DNA of 33,920 bases from Clostridia bacterium (GCA_017469265.1 JAFUGS010000050.1:1-33920); one strand, 5' to 3'. Counted from the first letter of the stretch, positions 1-7,155 are shown. A program made the numbers and translations. Notes: generated by a model from the sequence alone, not told the origin.

Positions 1-173
1 AGCTCCGCCTGGGCCGCCGGCGTGAAGTTGGCGAAGGTCAGCCCGTTCATGGCCTCGTTCAGCTGCTCGCTCATCTGCGCCAGGTACCTGTACAGCTGAT
101 CCATCTGGTTCTGCCCGTCCCCCGTCAGGGCGGGCGGTGTGTCAAACAGGTTAGCCATCATAAAGCCGTTCAT
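1..173 (-). CDS. Phage-type structural-like protein, N-terminal fragment (continues past left edge)
   Basis: Partial minus-strand frame of 57 visible residues, open at the window edge. It reads MNGFMMANLFDTPPALTGDG and then an amphipathic, Gln/Leu-rich stretch. From memory, the MANLFDTPP...LTGD opening recurs in small proteins of Clostridia prophages near tail genes; I could not search for this. The start is uncertain: ATG at 173 has AGGGAAG directly against it, while ATGs at 161 and 158 would give the more family-like MANLF start but have no well-spaced ribosome site. It overlaps the end of the upstream 55-residue gene, which suggests translational coupling within one phage-element transcript. 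Confidence 0.6.
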   Translation of the reverse strand, partial: MNGFMMANLFDTPPALTGDGQNQMDQLYRYLAQMSEQLNEAMNGLTFANFTPAAQAE

Positions 174-318
174 CTTCCCTGATTACAGCGTCATGAAACT
201 CGCTGCTGATTAATCCGAGATTCCACAGCACCCTGATGGCCTCCCACAGATCCGCATAGCTGCTTTCATCCTTCTGATACAGTCTGTCCATAACCAGCTT
301 CACTTTATCGAATGTCAT
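151..318 (-). CDS. Small hypothetical protein of the integrated element (55 aa)
   Basis: Starts MTFDKVKLVMDRLYQKD and ends ERLYDG. The ATG at 318 is preceded by AAAGGAG at an 8-base gap, a strong ribosome site, so the longer in-frame extension upstream (which would run antisense through the Cro-like gene region) is not used. The product is predicted helical and charged, with no signal peptide or membrane segment. I do not recognise a family. It lies downstream of the Cro-like gene on the same strand, with a 15-bp operator-like palindrome in the gap, and overlaps the next element gene by 23 bases. It probably belongs to the early transcript of the element. Confidence 0.65.
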   Translation of the reverse strand: MTFDKVKLVMDRLYQKDESSYADLWEAIRVLWNLGLISSEFHDAVIREDERLYDG

Positions 319-334
319 GTGTGCAGCTCCTTTC

Positions 335-349
335 TCCGTTTTAAACGGA
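335..349. promoter_or_regulatory. Operator-like palindrome, copy 2
   Basis: The 15-bp sequence TCCGTTTTAAACGGA is a perfect palindrome about its central base. It is identical to the copy at 581-595 in the regulator promoter. It lies at the 3' end of the Cro-like gene, just upstream of the ribosome site of the 55-aa gene. No good -10 box is seen in the same register as copy 1, so its effect on transcription is unclear. Confidence 0.65.
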
Positions 350-553
350 CTTCTTGCCGAAAAAAATATACTGCGTCGGAAAGTTGTAGATGTCGCCCAT
401 TTTCTCGGCAACATCCCAATCCGGCACAGTATCTCCCTTTTCATATTTGATTAAGGTACCACGATTGATGCCTATTTTCTTGCTCGCCTGCTCCAGCGTC
501 ATTCCGGCGTTTACACGTGCCGCTCTGGCAGAAATCCTCGGATACTCGCTCAC
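341..553 (-). CDS. Cro-like XRE-family regulator of the element (70 aa)
   Basis: A single helix-turn-helix domain fills the protein: RVNAGMTLEQASKKIGINRG (recognition region) followed by TLIKYEKGDTVPDW, the classic XRE pattern. The chosen start is the GTG at 553, which has AGGAGG eight bases upstream; an in-frame GTG at 562 overlaps that site. It is transcribed from a consensus promoter (574-602) divergently from a second XRE regulator, an arrangement typical of the CI/Cro switch of temperate phages. By size and position it is the Cro-like partner, and its own promoter contains the palindromic operator. Which of the two regulators binds that operator cannot be told from sequence. Confidence 0.85.
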   Translation of the reverse strand: MSEYPRISARAARVNAGMTLEQASKKIGINRGTLIKYEKGDTVPDWDVAEKMGDIYNFPTQYIFFGKKSV

Positions 554-573
554 TAATCTCACCTCCTGAATGC

Positions 574-602
574 ATTTTACTCCGTTTTAAACGGATTGTC
601 AA
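574..602 (-). promoter_or_regulatory. Promoter of the Cro-like gene
   Basis: On the minus strand there is TTGACA (602-597), a 17-base spacer and TAAAAT (579-574). The spacer is almost entirely the 15-bp palindrome at 581-595, so a bound repressor would occlude RNA polymerase. Confidence 0.85.
581..595. promoter_or_regulatory. Operator palindrome, copy 1
   Basis: TCCGTTTTAAACGGA sits between the -35 and -10 boxes of the minus-strand promoter. It matches the copy at 335-349 exactly. Position and symmetry indicate the binding site of an XRE dimer. Confidence 0.75.
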
Positions 603-605
603 TAC

Positions 606-630
606 AAAAGTTCGGTTTAAGCAAACTTTT
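606..630. promoter_or_regulatory. Imperfect inverted repeat upstream of the CI-like gene promoter
   Basis: Arms AAAAGTT (606-612) and AACTTTT (624-630) flank a partly symmetric centre containing GTTTAA. The repeat ends two bases before the -35 box of the plus-strand promoter. Its sequence differs from the 15-bp palindrome except for the shared GTTTAA core, so it may be a second, weaker operator for either regulator. Confidence 0.45.
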
Positions 631-632
631 TG

Positions 633-662
633 TTGACAAGGCGCAACCTCTTTATTTATAAT
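633..662 (+). promoter_or_regulatory. Promoter of the CI-like regulator and recombinase
   Basis: TTGACA at 633-638, 18-base spacer, TATAAT at 657-662: both boxes match consensus. It lies downstream of the upstream in-frame TTG at 630, which rules that codon out as the start. Confidence 0.85.
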
Positions 663-689
663 AGTTCTTGCAGAACGGAGGTGTTGAAA

Positions 690-1172
690 TTGCCCGAAGA
701 TTCAAGAAGAATTTTTCAAGAGAATCTGAAATACTATATGTCCAGTCTCAACATTACCCAGCAGGACATCGTCAATGCGCTCGGAGTATCTAAGTCCACC
801 GTTTCCGATTGGTGTCACGGAAAGAATTATCCTCGAATTGATGTTATGCAAAGACTGGCTGATTTTCTCGGAGTTGTTATGAACAAGCTTACTATTTCTA
901 ATGACCACTCCGATGAGTATTCTCCTGAAGAAAAGCAGCTTATTTCCAACTATCGAAACTCTTCTAATCGTGTTCGTGCCTCCTTGATGGATATACTCGG
1001 GAATCCGCATAACAAAGAAGTATACTCTCTCACCCCCGACGAATCCCTCCTGATCGAAGGCTACCGTGCCCTCCCCGATCAGGGAAAGCAGTACATGCTC
1101 CAGCAGCTGACGGCTGCAAACGCTATCTATGGGGGAAAGGATCGTTCGTCTGAAGATTCAAGTGTAGGTTGA
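690..1172 (+). CDS. CI-like XRE-family repressor (160 aa)
   Basis: The N-terminal XRE helix-turn-helix is clear: NITQQDIVNALGVSKSTVSD followed by WCHGKNYPRIDVMQRLADFL, residues about 5-65. The C-terminal half has two tandem copies of a short helical motif, SPEEKQLISNYRNSSNRV and TPDESLLIEGYRALPDQG, of the kind seen at the C-terminus of many Firmicutes phage repressors and probably used in oligomerisation. There is no visible LexA-type peptidase domain. The start is TTG at 690, with GGAGG eight bases upstream; the longer reading begins before the promoter. It overlaps the upstream-extended recombinase frame, and the recombinase ATG follows 11 bases after its stop, so the two genes are probably cotranscribed. 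Base composition is more AT-rich than the recombinase. Confidence 0.85.
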   Translation: MPEDSRRIFQENLKYYMSSLNITQQDIVNALGVSKSTVSDWCHGKNYPRIDVMQRLADFLGVVMNKLTISNDHSDEYSPEEKQLISNYRNSSNRVRASLMDILGNPHNKEVYSLTPDESLLIEGYRALPDQGKQYMLQQLTAANAIYGGKDRSSEDSSVG

Positions 1173-1183
1173 TTGGAGGTAAT

Positions 1184-2755
1184 ATGTTGCTGTTCGGTTA
1201 TTGCAGGGTGTCCTCTGAGGAGCAGGCCCAGCACGGGATCTCCATCTCCGCCCAGAAGGACATCCTTTCCGGCTATGCCGCCATGTCCCAGGCGCCCATC
1301 CGCGTCTATGAGGATGCCGGCTTCTCCGGAAAGAACATGGAGCGTCCCGCCCTCCGCCAGATGCTGGCGGATCTGAAATCCGGCGAGGACGCCTCCGCCA
1401 TCGTCGTCTGGAAGCTGGACCGGCTTTCCCGTTCCCTGCGGGATACCCTCACCATGATCGAGGATCTGTTCCAGCCCCGCGGCATCCGCCTGGTGTCCAT
1501 CACGGAGTCCATCGACACCTCAACCCCCTCCGGCCGCATGATGCTGAACATGATGGCCTCCTTCGCCCAGCTGGAGCGGGAGCAGGATTCGGACCGGGTG
1601 GTCATGGCACACAAGCACCTGGCCCGGGATTGCAAGTACCTGGGCGGCCACATTCCCATCGGCTATGTCGTAGATGAAACCCGCCATTTCGCCCTGGATC
1701 CGGTCGCGGCCCCCGTCATCCGCCGCGTCTTTGAGATGTACCTGGCCCATGAGGGTTACTCGAAGATCCTGGCCTTCCTGAACAGCGAGCTTCCCGGCCA
1801 CCCGTCCAGGAAGACCCCCTTCAAAAAGCCGGATCTGAAATATCTCCTGCATAACGAGTTCTATGCAGGCGTCTACATCCGCCGCATGGGCATGTCCAAA
1901 GGTTCCCGCGTCACGTCCCCGGAGCTGATCCGGGTCCCCGGCGGCGTTCCCGCCATTATTACTTCCGATGAATGGAGGCTTGTAGAGATGATCCGGGATG
2001 AGAACAAGAACAACCACACCACCGCCCTGTACAGAGCCCAGCGGGTTTATCCCCTGGCCGGTCTGGTGTACTGCGCCGTCTGCGGCAAGCCCATGTACCT
2101 GAACCACGGCGGAAAGGACCGCAACGGTACGGTGCAGCGGTATTACGAATGCCGGTCGGGCTGCGTCCGGCCTTCCCGCCTGGAGAAAACGGAAGCCTCC
2201 GTCTACGAGGCCATCGACTACCTGCTTTCCAATGAGGATTCCCTGATCCGCTCCTGCGAAATCGCCAACGGTTATTCCTCTGCCGCTGAGGAGGACAAGG
2301 CCGCCGACGCCCTCCGCATCGAGGAACAGAAGCAGCGCGTCAAGGACGAAACCGCCCGCCTCATCGGCTTCATCAAGGAGCAGGGGGAAGACGCCCCCGC
2401 CTCCATCCTCAGCGAGCTGAAGGCCCTGGACAAGCAGTCTGAAGACCTGGACGCCCAGCTGGCCGCCCTGGCCCGCCCCGTCTGCTTCTACGACGCCCAG
2501 GCCACCATCGCCCTCCTCCGCGCCGCCCAGCAGTCCAAAAACAAAACGCCTGAAGAGCAAAAGCAAGCCCTCCAGGCGGCCGTCCACCGGGTCCTGATCT
2601 CCGACACCGAAATCCAGATCCAACCCGCATGGACAGGGGTTAGTGGAGATGAGGGGAATCGAACCCCTGTCCGAAGATCCGTTAACAAAAACTTCTCCGA
2701 GCGCAGTCCGTGCTTTGGATTCCCCGTTCAGACCGTCCGCGGACAGGCTGTCTGA
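1184..2755 (+). CDS. Large serine recombinase (integrase) of the ssrA-inserted element
   Basis: Catalyses site-specific integration and excision through a serine-DNA linkage. The resolvase catalytic domain spans about residues 1-150: GYCRVSSEEQ with the catalytic Ser at about 10, SISAQ, YEDAGFSGKNMERP and WKLDRLSRSLRD. The recombinase DNA-binding domain follows at about 155-270, then a zinc ribbon with Cys297, Cys300, Cys323 and Cys327, then a charged coiled coil at about 370-435. The ATG at 1184 has TTGGAGG upstream; an in-frame start at 1169 is less well placed. The last 36 codons (from base 2645) are antisense to the mature tmRNA gene, so the C-terminus is supplied by host DNA after integration. 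The excised form would have a different tail. Total length of 523 residues is normal for the family. Confidence 0.93.
   Translation: MLLFGYCRVSSEEQAQHGISISAQKDILSGYAAMSQAPIRVYEDAGFSGKNMERPALRQMLADLKSGEDASAIVVWKLDRLSRSLRDTLTMIEDLFQPRGIRLVSITESIDTSTPSGRMMLNMMASFAQLEREQDSDRVVMAHKHLARDCKYLGGHIPIGYVVDETRHFALDPVAAPVIRRVFEMYLAHEGYSKILAFLNSELPGHPSRKTPFKKPDLKYLLHNEFYAGVYIRRMGMSKGSRVTSPELIRVPGGVPAIITSDEWRLVEMIRDENKNNHTTALYRAQRVYPLAGLVYCAVCGKPMYLNHGGKDRNGTVQRYYECRSGCVRPSRLEKTEASVYEAIDYLLSNEDSLIRSCEIANGYSSAAEEDKAADALRIEEQKQRVKDETARLIGFIKEQGEDAPASILSELKALDKQSEDLDAQLAALARPVCFYDAQATIALLRAAQQSKNKTPEEQKQALQAAVHRVLISDTEIQIQPAWTGVSGDEGNRTPVRRSVNKNFSERSPCFGFPVQTVRGQAV
2636..2660. mobile_element. Element-chromosome junction (att site) at the 3' end of ssrA
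   Basis: The tmRNA acceptor stem ends at base 2645 with discriminator at 2644; element sequence lies to the left. The tmRNA T-arm and acceptor stem are intact, so the gene is rebuilt across the junction. The exact crossover dinucleotide cannot be set because the other end of the element lies outside the window. The recombinase gene reads straight across the junction. Confidence 0.6.
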
Positions 2756-2985
2756 CAGGTAGCTTCATCATTACGGACACTGCCGCAAAGCTTAGGCAGC
2801 GCTCGTTCCCTGCGAAAATGACGCCGGAAACCTGACCCGCAGGCGGTCAGGGCCGACGCGCGGCATTAAGCCGCGAAAGCGTAATTGCTATTGTCAGTTA
2901 TTGTTTTTCCCCGTTGTTACGCGGTACAGGGGCCGCGGCTCGCTTATTCTGCCTTCGATATCCCCGTCGAAACCAGATCATCCCC
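2644..2985 (-). ncRNA. ssrA: Transfer-messenger RNA (tmRNA)
   Basis: Rescues stalled ribosomes together with SmpB. On the minus strand the 5' end reads GGGGATGATCTGGTTTCGAC, the hallmark tmRNA start, and its first seven bases pair with CATCTCC at the 3' end (one G-U pair). The T-arm GGGGTTCGATTCCCC is present. The tag frame ends GAC AAT AGC AAT TAC GCT TTC GCG GCT TAA, encoding DNSNYAFAA; the resume codon is probably ACT at 2898, giving a tag of (A)TDNSNYAFAA, but one or two codons earlier is possible. After discriminator A the genome reads CTA, not CCA, so CCA must be added enzymatically or the end was altered by the insertion. smpB lies 51 bases upstream on the same strand. No terminator follows before the recombinase gene. 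Confidence 0.95.
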
Positions 2986-3036
2986 ATGATAAATGGAGAA
3001 TCCGCTGTTGAAAAGGAATCTCCCTAAAAGGAAGCA

Positions 3037-3504
3037 TTATTTCTGCCGATTGCGCAATGCGCGCTGAATCTCCCTGTCTGAATCCCGCTTGGCCATGCTG
3101 TCCCGTTTGTCATGCAGCTGTTTTCCCTTGCACAGGCCCAACTGAACCTTCATCCGGCCATCCTTCAGGTATATCTCCAGCGGAACCAGCGTATATCCCT
3201 GACGCATCACAAGACCGTCCAGCTTCCGGATTTCCTTTTTGTGCAGCAGCAATTTCTTGGGCCGCAAAGGATCCCGGTTGAAGATATTTCCCTGCTCATA
3301 AGGACTGATGTGCATTCCTTCCACCCAGACTTCACCTTTGCGTACCTGTGCCCAGCTCTCTTTCAGGTTCACCTTCCCGAGCCGGACACTTTTCACTTCT
3401 GTTCCAAAAAGTGCCACACCGCATTCGTAACGTTCTTCCACAAAGTAATCATGAAAAGCCTTTTTGTTTGTGGCGATTACTTTGATCCCCTGCTGATGCG
3501 GCAT
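3037..3504 (-). CDS. smpB: tmRNA-binding protein SmpB
   Basis: Binds tmRNA and delivers it to the empty A site of stalled ribosomes. The 155-residue product has the SmpB beta-barrel: [40 protein letters not shown], the ISPYEQGN segment and a basic C-terminal tail [20 protein letters not shown]. The ATG at 3504 is used, since GGAGG lies ten bases upstream; a GTG four codons earlier lies against that site. It precedes ssrA on the same strand, the usual Firmicutes arrangement, and has a good promoter at 3533-3561. Confidence 0.97.
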   Translation of the reverse strand: MPHQQGIKVIATNKKAFHDYFVEERYECGVALFGTEVKSVRLGKVNLKESWAQVRKGEVWVEGMHISPYEQGNIFNRDPLRPKKLLLHKKEIRKLDGLVMRQGYTLVPLEIYLKDGRMKVQLGLCKGKQLHDKRDSMAKRDSDREIQRALRNRQK

Positions 3505-3532
3505 CGAACTGCGCACCTCCTTCCTGTATGTA

Positions 3533-3561
3533 ATTATATCAAAAGATCACAGCCTTTTCAA
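3533..3561 (-). promoter_or_regulatory. smpB promoter
   Basis: On the minus strand TTGAAA (3561-3556), a 17-base spacer and TATAAT (3538-3533). The -35 box overlaps that of the divergent proA promoter. Confidence 0.8.
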
Positions 3562-3583
3562 TCCCCTGAAAATTTGGTATACT
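3555..3583 (+). promoter_or_regulatory. proA promoter
   Basis: TTTTCA (3555-3560), 17-base spacer, TATACT (3578-3583), 62 bases before the proA ATG. It is back to back with the smpB promoter, sharing five -35 bases, so the two polymerases would compete. Confidence 0.65.
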
Positions 3584-3644
3584 ATCATGTCCCTGCTCTT
3601 TTTGCACCGATGAATTGTACAGGGCGGAAAGGAGCCTCGTTTCC

Positions 3645-4940
3645 ATGAATCTTACCGAAATGGCCCAGCGCGCGAAACGTGCTTTTTATGAGCTGTCCGA
3701 ATCTCCGCTGTCCGTGCGGAATCAGGCTTTGATCCGGATGGCGGAATCGCTGATCCAGGATCAGGACATGATCTTCTCTGCCAATCTTGCGGATCTGGCA
3801 CAGGCTCGGGAAGAAGGGTTGGCCGCTCCCCTGCTCCAGCGTCTTCGTTTTGATCAGGCAAAGCTGCAACAGGTCACTTCGGGGCTTCATGCGCTGGCCG
3901 GCTTGCCGGATCCGATCGGGAAAACGGTTTTCTGCCATGAAATTACAGAAGGCCTCAAGCTGTACCGTGTAACCTGCCCCATCGGTGTGATCGGCGTCAT
4001 TTTTGAAAGCCGCCCGGATGCGCTGGTCCAGATAGCCTCGCTGGCCCTGAAGAGCGGAAACGCCGCGCTGCTGAAAGGCGGACGGGAAGCCTTGCGGACC
4101 AACCAGGCGCTGATTTCCTCCATCCGGAAAGCGTTATCCGCTTCCTCGCTGCCGCTGGATGCCGCGCAGCTGATGGAAACCAGGGAAGATGTCGCCGCCA
4201 TGCTGAAGGAGGATACCCTGATTGATCTGATCATTCCCCGTGGCAGCAACGCGTTTGTCCGGTACATTATGGATAACAGCCGGATTCCAGTCCTGGGGCA
4301 CGCGGATGGTGTATGCCATGTATATGTAGACCGGGACGCTGACCTGGAAACCGCATGGAAAGTGGCACTGGACAGCAAGATACAGAATCTTTCTGTCTGT
4401 AACGCGGAGGAAACCCTGCTTGTTCACGCTGAAATCGCGGATGCCTTTCTGCCCCGCTTCGCGGAGCTTCTGCAGGCAAATGGCGTGGAAATCCGCGGGG
4501 ATGAGGAGGTTCAAAAAATGATTCCCTGTCTCCCCGCCACGGAATCGGACTGGTCCACGGAGTATCTGGACGCCATCCTTTCCATTCGGATCGTATCCTC
4601 GCTGCAGGAAGCTGTCACACATATCAACCATTACGGTTCCCATCACACGGACTGCATCGTGACTGAAAACCGTTCTGCCGCCTCCACCTTCATGACCCGG
4701 GTGGACAGCGCGGGAGTGTATCTGAATGTTTCCACCCGTTTCGCGGACGGCTATGTGTATGGACTGGGCGCGGAAGTCGGCATCGCCACAGGCAAGCTGC
4801 ATTCCCGTGGTCCCATGGGACTGGATGGCCTGACCACCTATAAATATAAGCTCATCGGGCACGGACAAACCATGGCGGAGATGAAGCGGGGCGAACGTGT
4901 GTACACGCATCAGGTGCTGGACGAAAAATGTCCGCTGTAA
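3645..4940 (+). CDS. proA: Glutamate-5-semialdehyde dehydrogenase (gamma-glutamyl phosphate reductase)
   Basis: Reduces gamma-glutamyl phosphate to glutamate-5-semialdehyde with NADPH, the second step of proline synthesis. The 431-residue product is full length. Visible family blocks are PIGVIGVIFESRPDALVQIA, LKSGNAALLKGGREA, and the active-site segment NLSVCNAEETLLVH with the nucleophile Cys at residue 252. The C-terminal TRFADGYVYGLGAEVGI and SRGPMGLDGLTTYKY match ProA. The ATG at 3645 has AAAGGAG ten bases upstream. No proB (glutamate kinase) or proC is adjacent, so the rest of the pathway must be encoded elsewhere. A pseudouridine synthase gene follows after 35 bases. Confidence 0.96.
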   Translation: MNLTEMAQRAKRAFYELSESPLSVRNQALIRMAESLIQDQDMIFSANLADLAQAREEGLAAPLLQRLRFDQAKLQQVTSGLHALAGLPDPIGKTVFCHEITEGLKLYRVTCPIGVIGVIFESRPDALVQIASLALKSGNAALLKGGREALRTNQALISSIRKALSASSLPLDAAQLMETREDVAAMLKEDTLIDLIIPRGSNAFVRYIMDNSRIPVLGHADGVCHVYVDRDADLETAWKVALDSKIQNLSVCNAEETLLVHAEIADAFLPRFAELLQANGVEIRGDEEVQKMIPCLPATESDWSTEYLDAILSIRIVSSLQEAVTHINHYGSHHTDCIVTENRSAASTFMTRVDSAGVYLNVSTRFADGYVYGLGAEVGIATGKLHSRGPMGLDGLTTYKYKLIGHGQTMAEMKRGERVYTHQVLDEKCPL

Positions 4941-4975
4941 AGATGGCCTGATCGCACAGAAAGAGGGAAAGAAAC

Positions 4976-5686
4976 ATGATGCGGCTGCAGAAATATCTTG
5001 CGCTTTGCGGCGTTGCTTCCAGACGTCACGCGGAGCAGATGATCCTGGACGGAAAAGTTCAGGTCAACGGTATCACCGTACGGGAGATGGGTGTGCAGGT
5101 GGACGAAGCGGCGGATCTGGTGTCCGTGGAGGGCCAGCCAATTCATCCGGAAGCGGAAAAACACTATCTTGCATATTATAAGCCAATCGGTGAAGTAACA
5201 ACGGTTTCTGATCCGGAAGGGCGCCCCACTGTCTTGGATAAATTCCGTGACTATCCGGTTCGCCTTTTCCCGGTAGGGCGTCTGGATTATGACAGCGAAG
5301 GTCTTTTGCTTCTGACCAATGACGGAGAAGCAATGAACCATCTTCTGCACCCCAGCCGTGAGGTTCAGAAGAAGTATCTGATTAAAGCTTCCAATCAGGT
5401 CAGTGACGGGGAGATGCAGCAGCTTCGTCGGGGCGTGATGATCGAAGGCAAGCTGACATCCCCCGCGGAGGTACGGCTGATTCGCCGGGAAACCTTTGAT
5501 ACCGTGCTGCTGATATCCATTCACGAGGGCCGGAACCGGCAGGTTCGAAAAATGCTGGAGGCCATCGGCCATCAGGTCGTCAGCCTGCGCAGGGTAGCGT
5601 TTGGTCCCATCGCCCTGGGTGATCTGCCCCGGGGCCAATGGCGCCGTCTGACCCCGCAGGAAGTATCCAAACTGAAGGCACTCTGA
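4976..5686 (+). CDS. rluB: rRNA pseudouridine synthase, RsuA/RluB family
   Basis: Converts a specific uridine of ribosomal RNA to pseudouridine; by family the target would be in 23S rRNA (RluB type) or 16S rRNA (RsuA type), and the sequence alone does not decide. An N-terminal S4 RNA-binding domain (MRLQKYLALCGVASRRHAEQ, then VQVNG) precedes the catalytic domain with GRLDYDSEGLLLLTNDG, where Asp104 is the catalytic residue, and EGRNRQVRKMLEAIGHQV. At 236 residues it has the usual length. Two adjacent ATG codons (4976, 4979) are possible starts behind GAGGG. It is 35 bases downstream of proA and probably shares its transcript. Confidence 0.92.
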   Translation: MMRLQKYLALCGVASRRHAEQMILDGKVQVNGITVREMGVQVDEAADLVSVEGQPIHPEAEKHYLAYYKPIGEVTTVSDPEGRPTVLDKFRDYPVRLFPVGRLDYDSEGLLLLTNDGEAMNHLLHPSREVQKKYLIKASNQVSDGEMQQLRRGVMIEGKLTSPAEVRLIRRETFDTVLLISIHEGRNRQVRKMLEAIGHQVVSLRRVAFGPIALGDLPRGQWRRLTPQEVSKLKAL

Positions 5687-5724
5687 GATGGGTCTTTCCA
5701 TGCGTTTTATGAAATGATATTTTC

Positions 5725-5753
5725 TTTTCATCTGCGGTCTTTGGTGCTACAAT
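5725..5753 (+). promoter_or_regulatory. trkA-trkH promoter
   Basis: TTTTCA (5725-5730), 17-base spacer, TACAAT (5748-5753), 38 bases before the trkA ATG. The -10 is good and the -35 weak. Confidence 0.6.
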
Positions 5754-5790
5754 ATTTTCACAGTGAAACCATTGGGAGGATTTGAGAGGA

Positions 5791-7155
5791 ATGCGGATTA
5801 TTCTGATCGGTGCCGGAAAAGTGGGCCACATCCTGGCGGATCGGCTCACGGCCGAAGAGCATGACGTTACGGTCATCGATCGCAGCGAGGAAGTGATCAA
5901 TCGCTGTCAGGATTCGCTGGATGTCATGTGCATCCGCGGGAACGGAGCCAACGCAAAGACGCTTGTAGAAGCCGGCGTTGACCGCGCGGATATTGTTATC
6001 GCCACTACCGCCGGGGACGAAACCAATATGTTGTGCTGTCTGATCGCCCGCCGCCTCGGAGCCAAGTATACCATCGCCCGGATCCGGGATCCGGAGTTTA
6101 ATGAAAGCCAGATGCTCCTGCAAAACGAGATGGGCATTGATGTAGCCATCAATCCGGAGCGCGCGACGGCGCTGGAAATCAGCAAGCTGCTTCGCTATCC
6201 CTTCGCAGGCTCCATCGAATCCTTTGCCCGCGGACAAGTAGAGATGGTGGAATTCCGGGCACAGCAGGATGATATTATTGTCGGCGTGCCCATGAAAAAT
6301 CTTTCCACCAGCATCCCGAACATTCCGCATGTGTTGTATACCATGGTGGAACGGGACGGCGAGGTTATTATTCCAAGCGGTGATTTTTTCATTGAAGCCG
6401 GGGATAAAGTCTATATCTCAGGAAACATCATCAATATTACCAACTATTTCCGTTTCCTTGGGCGAAACACCCTGAAGGTTCGCAGTGTTATGGTGCTTGG
6501 CGGCGGAAAGATCACCTATTATCTGGCCAGAATGATCATCCCTGTGGGAATCCATATGACCATCTTCGAGCTGGATCCACAGAAGGCGCGAACCTTGAGC
6601 GAGCAGTTCCCCAAGGCGGATGTCATTCTCGGGGATGGAACAGATCAGGATCTGCTGGAAGAGCAGGGACTGGCCCAGATGGACGCATATATTTCTCTCA
6701 GCAACCGTGATGAGGAAAACCTCATGACAGGGATGTACGCCTCTCGCTGCGGCGTGCCCAAGGTGATCGCGAAAAACACCCGGACCACATACGCGGATAT
6801 ATTGAACCGGCTGGGGCTGGATTCCATTCTCAGCCCTCAATCCATTACCTGCTCAACCATTCTGCGCTACGTACGTGCCCGTGAGCACAGCAAGGGGACA
6901 GAAATCGAGCGTCTGTACCGGCTGGCTGAAGGCAAGGCGGAAGCCATTGAATTCATCGCCCGGAAAGGCGACCCCTATATCGGAATTCCCCTGAAGGATC
7001 TCACCATGCGCAGCGGCAGTCTGGTGGCTGTTATTGTGCATCAGGGAAAGGTCATTGTTCCCTTCGGCAATGATAAAATAGACGCCGGAGATCACGTCGT
7101 GATCATTTCCCGGGAAAGCGGCATCGGTGATCTGAACGAGGTAATTTATCGATGA
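5791..7155 (+). CDS. trkA: Trk potassium uptake regulator TrkA
   Basis: Cytoplasmic ring-forming subunit that gates the TrkH potassium channel in response to bound nucleotide. The 454-residue protein is two tandem RCK modules. The first Rossmann fold opens MRIILIGAGKVGHILADRL (GxGxxG at 7-12) and the second VMVLGGGKITYYLAR at about 233-245. Each is followed by a TrkA-C domain, the first around KNLSTSIPNIPHVLYTMVER and the second around GIPLKDLTMRSGSLVAVIVH. This double form is typical of TrkA, as opposed to the single-RCK KtrA. The ATG at 5791 is chosen, with GGGAGG twelve bases upstream; a TTG nine bases earlier lies too close to that site. Its stop overlaps the trkH ATG. Confidence 0.95.
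   Translation: MRIILIGAGKVGHILADRLTAEEHDVTVIDRSEEVINRCQDSLDVMCIRGNGANAKTLVEAGVDRADIVIATTAGDETNMLCCLIARRLGAKYTIARIRDPEFNESQMLLQNEMGIDVAINPERATALEISKLLRYPFAGSIESFARGQVEMVEFRAQQDDIIVGVPMKNLSTSIPNIPHVLYTMVERDGEVIIPSGDFFIEAGDKVYISGNIINITNYFRFLGRNTLKVRSVMVLGGGKITYYLARMIIPVGIHMTIFELDPQKARTLSEQFPKADVILGDGTDQDLLEEQGLAQMDAYISLSNRDEENLMTGMYASRCGVPKVIAKNTRTTYADILNRLGLDSILSPQSITCSTILRYVRAREHSKGTEIERLYRLAEGKAEAIEFIARKGDPYIGIPLKDLTMRSGSLVAVIVHQGKVIVPFGNDKIDAGDHVVIISRESGIGDLNEVIYR

Noticed and set aside
1520-2623. Minus-strand open frame of 367 codons opposite the recombinase
   Set aside because: Gly/Val/Leu-rich composition typical of a shadow frame; the recombinase motifs on the other strand are unmistakable.
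2645-2755. The recombinase C-terminus as an ordinary conserved domain
   Set aside because: The peptide GDEGNRTPVRRS... is simply tmRNA read in antisense; it is treated as a junction product, not a domain.
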